In this document: piece by piece, positions 9,319-19,361 of the stretch
How positions within the stretch are numbered: position 1 is the first letter of the stretch
How the letters are laid out: each line of letters starts with the position of its first letter
Assembly (NCBI GenBank): GCA_963752495.1
Contig: CAVVYJ010000001.1
Span: forward strand, 62,001 to 126,000
Length of the DNA: 64,000 bases
Direction: 5' to 3'
DNA from: CAVVYJ01 sp963752495
GTDB lineage: Bacteria; Pseudomonadota; Gammaproteobacteria; Burkholderiales; Methylophilaceae
The notes under the pieces: generated by a model
The model's input: only the letters and a program-made list of their open reading frames with translations
Database searches by the model: none
Told to the model about the DNA's origin: nothing
Program-made: the position numbers and the translations under genes

Positions 9319-9700
9319 AAACAACACGCCAAAAACTATTGTATTAAACAGTCACGATTTGCAAGAAAAAGCCGAAGGGCTGCGATTTGCTTTGCCTGTT
9401 CTGGGCGAATTTGCAACAGGTTTTGTGATTCGCTATGAAGGCAAGGCGCATGCTTATGTCAATCAGTGCGCGCATGTGCCGGTGGAGCTGGATTGGAACG
9501 AAGGCCAATTTTTTACAGTCAGCAAAGATTACTTGATTTGCGCCACACATGGCGCGCATTATGCACCACATAACGGTTATTGTGTTTTTGGACCATGCAA
9601 AGGTAAAAGTTTGCAATCTTTACCCGTGACAGAACTCAATCAACAAATTATCATTCACATTGACCATTTACATCACTCGATTCACAAATCGAACAAATAA
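9311..9700 (+). CDS. Small Rieske [2Fe-2S] ferredoxin-like protein
   Basis: This 129-residue protein is essentially one Rieske domain. It has the ligand boxes C-x-H (CAH, about 53-55) and C-x2-H (CATH, about 77-80), with the usual proline/glycine context after the second box. There is no signal peptide or membrane anchor, so it is probably a cytoplasmic electron-transfer or ferredoxin-type partner. The His-rich tail (HIDHLHHSIHK) is unusual. It overlaps the HAD gene and precedes sppA by 19 bp. No oxygenase subunit is encoded nearby, so the redox partner is unknown. Confidence 0.8.
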   Translation: MHKNNTPKTIVLNSHDLQEKAEGLRFALPVLGEFATGFVIRYEGKAHAYVNQCAHVPVELDWNEGQFFTVSKDYLICATHGAHYAPHNGYCVFGPCKGKSLQSLPVTELNQQIIIHIDHLHHSIHKSNK

Positions 9701-9719
9701 CCACTCGGGGAACCATAGC

Positions 9720-10679
9720 ATGGCAGAACAAGAACCAAACACACAAGACACCGCCTGGCAGCGGCAAATGATTGAAAAGCTGGCGCTATCTGGCTATAAA
9801 GAGCAGCAAACCGCAAGGCGCTGGAGCAATTTCTTTAAGATTTTGGTGTTTATTTACTTGTTCACCTTGCTTGCCTATGCACTGGGCTGGTTTGGCGCTG
9901 CAAAGACAGCGGCAGGCCCGCATACCGCATTGATAGATATTAACGGTGTGATTGAGCCAGGCGGTGACGTAAATGCAGATTCCGTGATGACAAGCTTGAG
10001 CGATGCCTATGACAGCAAGGGTACCAAAGGCATTATTTTACGCATTAACAGCCCGGGTGGCAGTCCGGTACAGGCGGGCATTATCAATGATGAAATTCGT
10101 CGGCAAAAAGCGCTGCATCCAAAAATCCCAGTTTATGCGGTGGTGGAAGATATATGCGCCTCTGGCGGCTATTACATTGCGGCGGCGGCCGATAAAATTT
10201 ATGTGGATAAAGCGAGCATCATTGGCTCAATAGGTGTGCTGATGGATGGCTACGGCTTTACTGAAGTGATGAAAAAAGTGGGTGTAGAGCGCCGCTTGAT
10301 GACGGCTGGCGAGAACAAAGCGATGCTTGACCCGTTTTCACCACTTAACCCAAAGCACCAAGCGCTTGCACAAGCCATGCTAAACGAGATACACGAGCAA
10401 TTTAAAGCGGTGGTGCGCCAAGGCCGTGGAAATCGCCTAAAAGAAACGCCGGAAGTGTTCAGTGGCTTGTTTTGGAGCGGCGAGCAGGGCATTAAACTCG
10501 GCCTTGCTGATGCGTTAGGCAGTGCCGATTACGTAGCGCGCGAAGTGATTAAGCAGGAAGATATTGTCGATTATACGTATCAGGAAACAGTGGTGGATCG
10601 CTTTGCTAAAAAGCTGGGTGCGAGCATGGCGAAGGCGATTGGTATTGATGCGATGACTAAAGGGTTGCAGCTGAGGTAG
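9720..10679 (+). CDS. sppA: Signal peptide peptidase SppA (S49 serine protease)
   Basis: This 319-residue short-form SppA digests cleaved signal peptides and membrane peptides on the periplasmic face. It has one N-terminal membrane anchor (about 38-60). The catalytic Ser148 lies in ICASGGYYIA and the general-base Lys200 in TAGENKAM, giving the Ser/Lys dyad of the short family. NSPGGSP at 110-116 is also diagnostic. I chose the ATG at 9720 because a CGGGGA ribosome-like site precedes it and the upstream 20 residues of the open frame overlap the Rieske gene without family resemblance. Confidence 0.92.
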   Translation: MAEQEPNTQDTAWQRQMIEKLALSGYKEQQTARRWSNFFKILVFIYLFTLLAYALGWFGAAKTAAGPHTALIDINGVIEPGGDVNADSVMTSLSDAYDSKGTKGIILRINSPGGSPVQAGIINDEIRRQKALHPKIPVYAVVEDICASGGYYIAAAADKIYVDKASIIGSIGVLMDGYGFTEVMKKVGVERRLMTAGENKAMLDPFSPLNPKHQALAQAMLNEIHEQFKAVVRQGRGNRLKETPEVFSGLFWSGEQGIKLGLADALGSADYVAREVIKQEDIVDYTYQETVVDRFAKKLGASMAKAIGIDAMTKGLQLR

Positions 10680-10717
10680 TCGCCTATTTCTAATGCGCAA
10701 TACATTTCGCGATTGCA

Positions 10718-10755
10718 CCCTGCAAACAGGGGGCATATATATTACGCTTGCAGGG
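10718..10755. repeat. Inverted repeat in the sppA/pgi convergent gap
   Basis: CCCTGCAA at 10718-10725 is repeated in inverted form as TTGCAGGG at 10748-10755. The left arm can also form a smaller CCCTG-CAAA-CAGGG hairpin. It sits in the 82-bp gap between two convergent genes. There is no T-run, so it may be a rho-assisted 3' end or an RNA-stabilising stem. Confidence 0.4.
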
Positions 10756-10761
10756 AAGTAG

Positions 10762-12415
10762 CTACTTCAGATTTTTGGTGTAATTAATTAAACCATTGGT
10801 TGAACTGTCGTAGTTGCTCACCACTTCGTCATTTGTGAGTTGCGGCAAGATTTGCTGTGCAATTTGCTTGCCATATTCCACGCCCCATTGGTCGAAGCTG
10901 TTAATGTCCCAAATCATGCCTTGTACAAATATTTTGTGCTCGTACAAGTGCAATCAGTTTGCCCAGCGTATTTGGCGTGAGTTTGTCGAACATGATGGAT
11001 GTAGTTGGGCGGTTGCCTTCAAACGTTTTATGTGGCAACAGCGCTTCGAGTGCATCGCCAGTTAACCCTTGTTTTACAAGCTCTGCACGGGCTTCATCCG
11101 AAGTTTTACCTAACATCAGTGCTTGCGTTTGTGCCAGGAAATTAGCCAGTAGGATTTTGTGGTGTGCATAACCATGCTTGCCAATCGCATAGTGACTATG
11201 TGCAGGCATTAAAAAATCTGCGGGTACAATTTGCGTGCCTTGGTGAATGAGTTGGTAAAATGCATGTTGACCATTGGTGCCAGCTTCACCCCAAACCACA
11301 GGGCCGGTTTTGTATTGCACGCGCGTGCCTTCACGGCAGATAAATTTGCCGTTACTTTCCATGTCTGCTTGTTGCAGATAGGCTGGGAAGCGCGCCATTC
11401 CTTGATCGTAGGGCAGTATTGCGTGCGTGTCGGCATGGAAGAAATTGTTATACCAAATACCAATTAGTGCCATAATAACGGGGATGTTTTGCTCAAGCGG
11501 TGCGGTTCTGAAGTGGTTGTCCATCTCGTGGCCGCCAGCAAGTAGCGCCTCAAAATTATCCATACCCACCCACAAGGCAATCGATAAGCCGATGGCCGAC
11601 CACAGCGAATAACGGCCACCCACCCAATCCCAAAACGCGAACATATTGGCAACATCAATGCCAAACTCTTCTACAGCAGATGTGTTGGTGGAGAGTGCCA
11701 CAAAGTGTTTAGCAACGTGTGCTTTGTCGTTTGCAGCATTCAAAAACCAAGTGCGTGCAGAAAGCGCATTCGTCATGGTTTCTTGCGTGGTAAAAGTTTT
11801 AGAGGCGACAATAAATAACGTTGTTTCAGGATTGCATTTGTTGAGCGCGCGCATCAAATGCGCTCCGTCAATGTTCGACACAAAATGCATGGTCAAGTCA
11901 GGATGACCATAAGGCGTAAGCGCGTCGCAAGCCATTACCGGACCTAAATCCGAGCCGCCGATACCGATATTCACAATATCTGTAATGCGTTTGCCGGTAT
12001 AGCCAGTCCATGTGCCGCTACGCACTTTATCTGAGAACTCGCGCATATGCTTAAGCACTGCGTTCACTTCAGGCATTACATCTTTGCCATCGACCAGCAC
12101 AGGCGTATTGCTGCGGTTACGCAGTGCGGTATGCAATACTGCACGGTTTTCAGTGATATTGATTTTTTCGCCGGTAAACATGCGGTCACGCCAACTTTCA
12201 ATCTTGGCTTCTCTCGCAAGCTGGAAGAGCAGGGGTAGCGTTTCATCGGTGATGCGGTGTTTTGAAAAATCAATCAGAATATCGGCAAGCTTTAGGTGAT
12301 ACTTATCGAAACGTTTCGGGTCGTTTGCGAACATATCCCGCATGTGCGTACCAGCAACAGACTGCTGATGTTTGACGAGCTTATCCCAAACAGGGAGCTT
12401 AATTAGATTTGACAT
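10762..12415 (-). CDS. pgi: Glucose-6-phosphate isomerase, broken by one frameshift near the 3' end
   Basis: Pgi interconverts glucose-6-P and fructose-6-P and links central metabolism to the glycogen genes next door. The main frame (10901-12415) shows DIVNIGIGGSDLGP, GGRYSLWSAIGLSIAL and the cluster around GTNGQHAFYQLIHQGT with the catalytic His. The family C-terminus, YEHKIFVQGMIWDINSFDQW...GLINYTKNLK, lies in another frame at 10762-10953. One extra base at about 10943-10947 (CTTGTAC where CTGTAC or CTTTAC is expected) separates KLIAL from YEHK. Removing it gives a normal protein of about 548 residues. It converges on sppA and precedes nothing on its own strand. Confidence 0.92.
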
Positions 12416-12448
12416 TATATTTTATAAACAATTACTTATATTTAATTA

Positions 12449-14638
12449 TTAATCTATTTTATTAAGTACAATCGCACCCAGTGGTGGGATTGTCATCAGA
12501 ATAGATTGCGCTTGGTTCATCCAAGCTTTGTTTTCAGTATTTAACCCCGCCCCATTACCTTGGTTGCTACCGCCATAGCATTCTGCGTCGCTATTAAAAA
12601 TCTCGCGGTATTGTCCAGCTTGCGGCACACCTATGCGGTAGCCTTTACGCAACACTGGCGTAAAATTTAGCACTATTATAACAAAACTGCCATCTTGAGC
12701 ACGCCTGATGTAGCTAATTATTGATTGCTCGTTATCGTGGCAATCAATCCACTCAAAACCACGGCTTTCAAAATCTAAATCATGCAATGCTTTATGGCTG
12801 CGATAAATGTTATTCAAATCGCGGCAAGCGAGCTGCACGCCTTGATGCCATTGGCTTTCCATCAAATGCCAATCTAGGCTTTGATTCACGTTCCACTCGC
12901 GTCCTTGTGCAATTTCGTTGCCCATAAAGTTAAGTTTTTTGCCGGGGTGCGTCATCTGAAAAGCAATCAGCAGGCGTAGATTTGCAAATTTTTGCCATGC
13001 GTCGCCAGGCATTTTATCGAGAAGAGATTTTTTGCCATGCACCACTTCATCGTGCGAAAAAGGCAGTACGAAGTTTTCTGTATAGGCGTAAAGCTGACCA
13101 AACGTGAGTTTGTCGTGATGATAACGACGATGAATGGGATTGTTTTCGATGTAACTCAATGTGTCATTCATCCAGCCCATGTTCCATTTCATGCTGAATC
13201 CTAACCCGCCAAGATGAACAGGGCGTGACACCGCAGGCCATGCTGTGGATTCTTCGGCAATGGTGAGTGCACCAGGGAAATCTTGATGTACTAAGGTGTT
13301 TAGTTCTTTAATAAAATCAATGACTTCTAGGTTTTCACGGCCGCCATATTTGTTAGGTAGCCATTCGCCAGCTTTGCGCGAATAATCCAAATAAAGCATT
13401 GAAGCAACGGCATCTACGCGTAAGCCATCAATATGAAACTCTTTTAGCCAAAAATAGGCATTGGAAATCAAGAAGGTGCGCACTTCATTGCGGCCATAAT
13501 TAAAAATATACGTGCCCCAATCTTGGTGCTCGCCTAAGCGCGGGTCTTCGTGCTCGTACAAAGCGGTGCCGTCAAAGCGGGCTAGCGCCCAATCATCCTT
13601 TGGGAAATGTCCCGGCACCCAGTCTAGAATCACGCCGATTTTTGCCTGATGGCAGGCATCAATTAAATAACGCAGGTCATCTGGCGTGCCGAATCGGTTG
13701 GTTGCAGCAAAGTAGCCTGTTGTTTGGTACCCCCAAGATTCATTTAAAGGGTGTTCGGTAATGGGCAACAACTCAATATGCGTATAGCCCATATCCACCA
13801 CATAGGGCACAAGCTGTTTTGCTAATTCTTTATAGGTTAAAAATTCGCCTTGCGCGTTGCGACGCCAGCTGCCAAGATGCACTTCATAACAGTTAAACGG
13901 CGCATGAAGCCAATCATGGCTACTTCTTGCTGATAGCCATGCATCATCCTTCCAGACATGCTGGTTGCTGTTAGAAACTTTAGCTGCAGTACCGGGGCGC
14001 AATTCAAATTCACGGGCATAAGGGTCGGCTTTCACCATAATCGCGCCGCTATTGCGGTTGCGTATTTCAAACTTATAAAGCTCAGCCGCATTTAAGTTGG
14101 GAACAAATAGCTCCCAAACGCCTGTGCCACCGCGCACACGCATTGGGTTTACACGGCCATCCCAGTTGTTGAAATTGCCGATTACGCTTACACGCTCTGC
14201 ATTTGGCGCCCATACGGCAAAGCGCACGCCCTTAACGCCTTGATGTGTGGATAAATGTGCGCCGAAAGTCTTGTATGCCTGATTTAAGCGGCCTTCACCA
14301 AACAAATAGAGCTCATCATCCGTCAATATTGGCATAAAACTGTAAGTATCAGCCAGCTCTAAGGTTTCTTGAGCATACTCAATTTTTAGCAAGCAAGGCG
14401 TTTCGGGAGCGCTTTTGCCATGCCATTCATATAAGCCATCTGCGTGAGCGCGGGTTAATTCTATCCATTTTGAAGCGACTTTAAGGCTTACGTTTTTAGC
14501 ATTTGGCAGAAAGGTGCGAAATACAAATTCCGTTGCCTTATTTTTCAGTGTGACAGTGTGCAAGCCAAGATAAGAAAAGGGGTCGTGGTGTTTTGCACCA
14601 AGAATTAATTCAAGTTCTTTTGGTATGGATTGTTTCAA
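12449..14638 (-). CDS. glgB: 1,4-alpha-glucan branching enzyme
   Basis: GlgB introduces alpha-1,6 branches into glycogen. From a TTG at 14638 the protein is 729 residues and opens MKQSIPKELELILGAKHHDPF, aligning with the usual GlgB N-terminus. The open frame extends to 14719 but lacks family similarity there, and no ATG suits. Domains are N-terminal GlgB/CBM48 modules (VIGNFNNWDGRVNPM) and a GH13 barrel with DWVPGHFP, LRVDAVASMLYLD (nucleophile Asp), AEESTAWP (acid Glu) and PFSHDEVVHGK. A C-terminal beta domain follows. It lies between pgi and the divergent glgC. Confidence 0.93.
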   Translation of the reverse strand: MKQSIPKELELILGAKHHDPFSYLGLHTVTLKNKATEFVFRTFLPNAKNVSLKVASKWIELTRAHADGLYEWHGKSAPETPCLLKIEYAQETLELADTYSFMPILTDDELYLFGEGRLNQAYKTFGAHLSTHQGVKGVRFAVWAPNAERVSVIGNFNNWDGRVNPMRVRGGTGVWELFVPNLNAAELYKFEIRNRNSGAIMVKADPYAREFELRPGTAAKVSNSNQHVWKDDAWLSARSSHDWLHAPFNCYEVHLGSWRRNAQGEFLTYKELAKQLVPYVVDMGYTHIELLPITEHPLNESWGYQTTGYFAATNRFGTPDDLRYLIDACHQAKIGVILDWVPGHFPKDDWALARFDGTALYEHEDPRLGEHQDWGTYIFNYGRNEVRTFLISNAYFWLKEFHIDGLRVDAVASMLYLDYSRKAGEWLPNKYGGRENLEVIDFIKELNTLVHQDFPGALTIAEESTAWPAVSRPVHLGGLGFSMKWNMGWMNDTLSYIENNPIHRRYHHDKLTFGQLYAYTENFVLPFSHDEVVHGKKSLLDKMPGDAWQKFANLRLLIAFQMTHPGKKLNFMGNEIAQGREWNVNQSLDWHLMESQWHQGVQLACRDLNNIYRSHKALHDLDFESRGFEWIDCHDNEQSIISYIRRAQDGSFVIIVLNFTPVLRKGYRIGVPQAGQYREIFNSDAECYGGSNQGNGAGLNTENKAWMNQAQSILMTIPPLGAIVLNKID

Positions 14639-14799
14639 AATAATTTTTTCTATTAAATAGCTATCTATGAGTAGATTATACCGCGTAATCAGGCCTATAA
14701 TGATTATGCGTAGAGACAAAATTTTTGCCCGTTTAAGCTTACTAAGCTATCGAGACAATATCTGTCCATTTGTTTACTGGATAATTCGAGGAGGGCATC

Positions 14800-16068
14800 A
14801 TGCCGCAAGAGCCAAGTTCGTCTAGATTTGTAAGCGCCATTACCAAAAATACGGTAGCGCTTATTCTGGCAGGGGGTAGGGGTAGTCGTTTAAAAGATCT
14901 TACCAATCGTCGTGCCAAGCCAGCTGTTCCATTTGGCGGAAAGTTTCGCATCATCGATTTCCCGCTTTCAAATTGCATTAATTCGGGCATCCGTCGTGTA
15001 GGCGTAGTCACACAATATAAATCACATAGCCTAATTCGACATATCCAGCGTGGCTGGAATTTCTTAAAAGGTGAGTTTAACGAGTACGTAGAGTTGCTGC
15101 CTGCCTCACAACAAAACGAAAACGAAGAATGGTATAAAGGGACTGCTGATGCCGTATTTCAGAATCTGGATATTCTGAAGGAAAGCAATGCTGAATATGT
15201 GGTGATATTAGCTGGCGATCATATTTACAAAATGGATTACGGCCAAATGCTGGCAACGCATGTTAAAAAAAATGCAGATATGACTGTTGCCTGTTTGAAT
15301 GTGCCGCTTGAAGATGCAAAAGGTTTTGGCGTGATGGCTGTAGATGATGATGATCGGATCGTGGAGTTTGCAGAAAAACCCGCAAACCCCAGACATATGC
15401 CGGGCGATGAAACGCAAGCTTTAGCCAGCATGGGTATTTACGTATTTAATGCACAGTTTATGTATGAACAGCTAGAGCGAGATGCAGCTGACCCAAATTC
15501 TGCCAATGATTTTGGTGGCAATATTATTCCCTATTTAATTTCACGCGCGCGTGTTTATGCGCACCGCTTTTCAGATAGTTGCGTAGGGGCTAGAAACGGC
15601 TTTTACTATTGGCGTGACGTGGGTACGATAGATGCGTATTGGGAAGCAAACATGGAGCTTACCCGTGTGACGCCAGAGCTTAATATGTACGATAAACAAT
15701 GGCCTATTTGGACATATCAAGAGCAATTGCCGCCAGCAAAGTTTGTTTTTAGAGATGAAGATAGAATGGGTAAAGCAACCGATTCGATTGTGTCGGGCGG
15801 TTGCTTGATTAGTGGCTCAAGTGTGACGAGTTCAGTGTTGTTTTCAAATGTCCGCGTGCATAGCTATTGCGATATTGAAGGTGCGGTTATCATGCCCAAT
15901 GTGGTGGTTAATCGCCATGCGAAGCTTAAAAATGTTGTGATTGATAAAGGCGTACATATTCCCGAAAACATGGAAATTGGTGTTGACTTGAAGCTTGACG
16001 CAAAGCGTTTTTATGTGACAGAAAAAGGCACCGTTTTAGTCACACAGGAAATGTTAAACAAACTCTAA
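14800..16068 (+). CDS. glgC: Glucose-1-phosphate adenylyltransferase (ADP-glucose pyrophosphorylase)
   Basis: This 422-residue enzyme makes ADP-glucose, the committed step of glycogen synthesis. It has the nucleotidyltransferase signature LILAGGRGSRLKDLTNRRAKPAVPFGG (about 27-53, shown in part by LILAGGRGSRL) and FPLSNCINSGIRRV. Substrate-site motifs follow: VVILAGDHIYKMDY, then EFAEKP. The C-terminal left-handed beta-helix carries the allosteric domain. A GAGGAGG ribosome site lies just before the ATG. It is the first gene of a tight rightward operon with GH57, malQ and glk. Confidence 0.95.
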   Translation: MPQEPSSSRFVSAITKNTVALILAGGRGSRLKDLTNRRAKPAVPFGGKFRIIDFPLSNCINSGIRRVGVVTQYKSHSLIRHIQRGWNFLKGEFNEYVELLPASQQNENEEWYKGTADAVFQNLDILKESNAEYVVILAGDHIYKMDYGQMLATHVKKNADMTVACLNVPLEDAKGFGVMAVDDDDRIVEFAEKPANPRHMPGDETQALASMGIYVFNAQFMYEQLERDAADPNSANDFGGNIIPYLISRARVYAHRFSDSCVGARNGFYYWRDVGTIDAYWEANMELTRVTPELNMYDKQWPIWTYQEQLPPAKFVFRDEDRMGKATDSIVSGGCLISGSSVTSSVLFSNVRVHSYCDIEGAVIMPNVVVNRHAKLKNVVIDKGVHIPENMEIGVDLKLDAKRFYVTEKGTVLVTQEMLNKL

Positions 16069-16109
16069 AATATGCCGATAACAATTAAATATATGGTCAA
16101 CAATTGATT

Positions 16110-17855
16110 ATGATACAGCCCAAACTTTTGATTTCTCTCTATTGGCACATGCACCAGCCGGATTATCGCGATTCGCTAACTGGTGAGTACGTGTTGCCAT
16201 GGACATATTTACACGCGATTAAAGACTACAGCGATATGGCATATCATCTGGAAGCTAATCCCAAAGCGCGGGTGAGCTTTAATTTTGTGCCCATCTTGCT
16301 AGATCAGCTTGAAGACTATGCGAATCAATTTAAAACCCGCCAAGTAAAAGATCCGATATTAAAACTGCTTGGTACCAATGATTTATGGGTGCTTTCTCGC
16401 GATGAGCGACGATTGATTAAAGATAGTTGCTTCAAAAGTCATCACGAAAAAATGCTTAAGCCGTTTCCTGATTACGAGCGGTTGTACAAAATGTTTCAAT
16501 TTTTAACGGAAGATGGCCGTGACGATTTGATTTATCTTTCGGGCCAATATTTGGCAGATTTGCTGGTTTGGTACCACCTAGCCTGGATGGGTGAAAGCGT
16601 TAGACAAAACAGTGCGTTGGTACAAAAATTAATGACCAAAGGCAAACAGTTTACCAATGAAGACAGAATCGCTGTGTTCGATCTTATTGGTGAGCTCATC
16701 ACGAATCTGATACCTCGCTATAAAAAATTGGCTGAAAAAGGGCAAATTGAGCTGACTAGCACACCGCACCATCACCCTATATTGCCCTTGTTAATTGATT
16801 TTGAAACAACCCATGATGCGATTCCCAATGCGATTTTGCCAGATTGCAAAGCCTATCCGGGTGGTTCTGGACGGGCTGTAGACCATATCAAAGGCGCGCA
16901 AATTTCACATAAAAGGCGCTTTGGACTTGAGCCTCACGGCATGTGGCCATCGGAAGGTGCAGTTTCAAAAGAAAGTCTGCTGCTCATGGGGCAAGAAGGT
17001 GTGGAATGGGCTGCTTCTGGTGAAAACGTACTGGTGAACAGCCTGCGCAAGTCTAACCCTAGTAAAGCGCTGGTTTCCCGTCATGACTATCTTTACAAGC
17101 CCTATCGGGTAAGTAAGGGTGAAAACGAGATTATCTGCTTTTTTAGAGATGACCGACTCTCGGACAAAATTGGTTTTGAATATTCCAAAATACATAGCGC
17201 TGAAGCAGTAGGTGATTTTGTAAGGACATTAGAGCATATTTATCAAACCTACCAGCGTGAAGAAAACCCTGTGGTGAGTGTGATTTTGGATGGTGAAAAC
17301 GCCTGGGAATATTACCCCTATAACGGACACTATTTTTTAACTGAGCTATATCAAGCGCTGGTAGACCATCCGAATATAGAAATGGTAACCCCTGCAGATG
17401 TACTGCATTCAATCAAGAAGCCAAGTCAAAGCCCTTATAAAGTCTATTGTGGCAATCTGCCTGAAATTTCTGCAGGTAGCTGGGTATACGGCACGTTTAG
17501 CACTTGGATTGGTAGCGTAGATAAAAACCGTGGTTGGGATTTATTGTGTGCGGCTAAAAAAGCGTACGATAAGGTCATTAAAAGTAGCAAATTAACTGCG
17601 GATGAGAAGAAAAAATGTGAAACCCAGCTTTCTGTATGCGAAGGTTCGGACTGGTTTTGGTGGTTGGGCGACTATAACGCGGCAATGAGTGTGAGCAGTT
17701 TTGACCAGCTGTATCGCCGAAATCTTACTAACTTGTATTTGCTGCTTAAAATGCCGGTACCTGATGCGCTGAGTACCCCAATTAGCGCCGGTAATATCGT
17801 GCAAGCCGCGAATGACGCCAACAGCGGCACGATGCGTCGCGGACAAGAGAAATAG
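16110..17855 (+). CDS. Glycoside hydrolase family 57 (amylase/4-alpha-glucanotransferase-like)
   Basis: This protein of about 581 residues has the GH57 N-terminal motif WHMHQPDYR, the HHHPILPLL motif and the GMWPSEGAVS region. The conserved catalytic Asp/Glu neighbourhood follows (SVILDGENAWEYYP). GH57 enzymes include alpha-amylases, amylopullulanases, branching enzymes and glucanotransferases, and sequence inspection does not settle which this is. There is no signal peptide, so it acts in the cytoplasm, presumably on glycogen or maltodextrin. I start at the ATG at 16110 rather than the TTG two codons earlier. Gaps are 41 bp after glgC and 39 bp before malQ. Confidence 0.88.
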   Translation: MIQPKLLISLYWHMHQPDYRDSLTGEYVLPWTYLHAIKDYSDMAYHLEANPKARVSFNFVPILLDQLEDYANQFKTRQVKDPILKLLGTNDLWVLSRDERRLIKDSCFKSHHEKMLKPFPDYERLYKMFQFLTEDGRDDLIYLSGQYLADLLVWYHLAWMGESVRQNSALVQKLMTKGKQFTNEDRIAVFDLIGELITNLIPRYKKLAEKGQIELTSTPHHHPILPLLIDFETTHDAIPNAILPDCKAYPGGSGRAVDHIKGAQISHKRRFGLEPHGMWPSEGAVSKESLLLMGQEGVEWAASGENVLVNSLRKSNPSKALVSRHDYLYKPYRVSKGENEIICFFRDDRLSDKIGFEYSKIHSAEAVGDFVRTLEHIYQTYQREENPVVSVILDGENAWEYYPYNGHYFLTELYQALVDHPNIEMVTPADVLHSIKKPSQSPYKVYCGNLPEISAGSWVYGTFSTWIGSVDKNRGWDLLCAAKKAYDKVIKSSKLTADEKKKCETQLSVCEGSDWFWWLGDYNAAMSVSSFDQLYRRNLTNLYLLLKMPVPDALSTPISAGNIVQAANDANSGTMRRGQEK

Positions 17856-17894
17856 GCTGATACAAATATATATTAGAAGAATAAAAATTTACGA

Positions 17895-19361
17895 ATGAAA
17901 GTATCTAATAAAAAACCCGTTGCTGGCGTGTTATTACATATCAGCTCGTTGCCGATGGGTGTGCTCGGACAAAATGCTTATCAATTTGTAGATTTTTTGA
18001 ATGAGGCTGGGGTTAGTGTTTGGCAAACGCTGCCGCTCAATATGCCGCACGGGGATGGATCGCCTTACCAGTGCTTAAGCGCGCACGCAGGCAACCCGGC
18101 ATTTATCGGCATGCAAAAACTTGCAGATCAGAACCTGCTTTCCAAAAATGATTTGGCTACCTACCTTTCCAATCAATCGCTAGAGCTCAAGTTAAAGCTT
18201 ATTGAAAAAATATATTCCGCGCTCTCAAAAGAACCGCAGTCTGTAGAATACATTGCGTTTAAAAAATTCTGTCGAAAACATGCGCACTGGTTAAATGACT
18301 TCGCCATGTTTTTATTGCTACGTAAGCAATTTGAAAACCAGAGCTGGAACAAATGGCCGGAGATTTATAAGAAACGCGACAAAAAAGCGTTAAATCAAAT
18401 CAAAAAATTATATAGCGATGAAGTTGATGTTATTCGATTTACGCAGTTTCTGTTTTTTCAGCAATGGGCCGCTTTAAAGAAATACGCTAACGAAAAAGGG
18501 GTTGCCATGTTTGGCGATATTCCTATTTTTGTAGCTTACGATAGCGCTGATGTATGGGCGAATCCTGATTTGTTCAAACTGGATAAGCGTTGCAACATGA
18601 AAGTAGTTGCCGGTGTGCCGCCAGATTATTTTTGTGAAACAGGGCAGCGATGGGGAAACCCTCACTATAATTGGCGCGCCATGAAGCTGGATGGTTTTAA
18701 ATGGTGGCTCGCGCGCATGGCCACGCAAAACAACTTATTCGACATGGTGCGCATTGACCATTTCAGAGGTTTGGAAGCAGCTTGGGAGATTCCCGCGAAG
18801 GACGCAACGGCGATTAATGGGAAATGGAAAAAAGCGCCTGGTGATGCCTTGCTTGCGGCGATTAAAAAGCATTTCCCCAGTATGTGTCTGGTCGCAGAAG
18901 ACTTAGGCGTTATCACGTCAGAAGTTACTAAATTGCGCGAGAAATATAAACTGCCGGGTATGAAGATTTTGCAGTTTGCCTTTGGCGGGGGTGATGATAA
19001 CTATTACCTGCCCGCCAATATTGAGGCGAATAGTGTGGTTTACACCGGCACGCACGATAACGATACGAGTTTGGGTTGGTATAACACCTTAGAATTAAAT
19101 GCAAAGCTGCATCTATGCAAACTTTTAGATAATGAAGCGCCTAATATGCCATTTGATTTAGTAAAAATGGCACTTAATACAAAAGCTAATCTGGCCATTA
19201 TTCCAATGCAGGATATTCTCGAGCAGGATGGAGAAAATCGCATGAATACGCCTGGAACACTCGATAATAACTGGATTTGGCGTTTTAGCTGGCCGCAATT
19301 AAGTCCACATTTAAAACGGCAGTTTGCGCAGGCAGTTCAAAAATCTGGGCGCGCCAGATAA
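17895..19361 (+). CDS. malQ: 4-alpha-glucanotransferase (GH77 amylomaltase)
   Basis: This 488-residue protein transfers maltodextrin segments between glucans and releases glucose. GH77 motifs are present: MPHGDGSPYQCLSAHAGNP, the nucleophile region MVRIDHFRGLEAAWEIP, the acid/base VAEDLGVIT and GTHDNDTSLGW. It ends exactly one base before glk begins, so the two are translationally linked. The glucose it releases is the natural substrate of that kinase. Confidence 0.94.
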   Translation: MKVSNKKPVAGVLLHISSLPMGVLGQNAYQFVDFLNEAGVSVWQTLPLNMPHGDGSPYQCLSAHAGNPAFIGMQKLADQNLLSKNDLATYLSNQSLELKLKLIEKIYSALSKEPQSVEYIAFKKFCRKHAHWLNDFAMFLLLRKQFENQSWNKWPEIYKKRDKKALNQIKKLYSDEVDVIRFTQFLFFQQWAALKKYANEKGVAMFGDIPIFVAYDSADVWANPDLFKLDKRCNMKVVAGVPPDYFCETGQRWGNPHYNWRAMKLDGFKWWLARMATQNNLFDMVRIDHFRGLEAAWEIPAKDATAINGKWKKAPGDALLAAIKKHFPSMCLVAEDLGVITSEVTKLREKYKLPGMKILQFAFGGGDDNYYLPANIEANSVVYTGTHDNDTSLGWYNTLELNAKLHLCKLLDNEAPNMPFDLVKMALNTKANLAIIPMQDILEQDGENRMNTPGTLDNNWIWRFSWPQLSPHLKRQFAQAVQKSGRAR

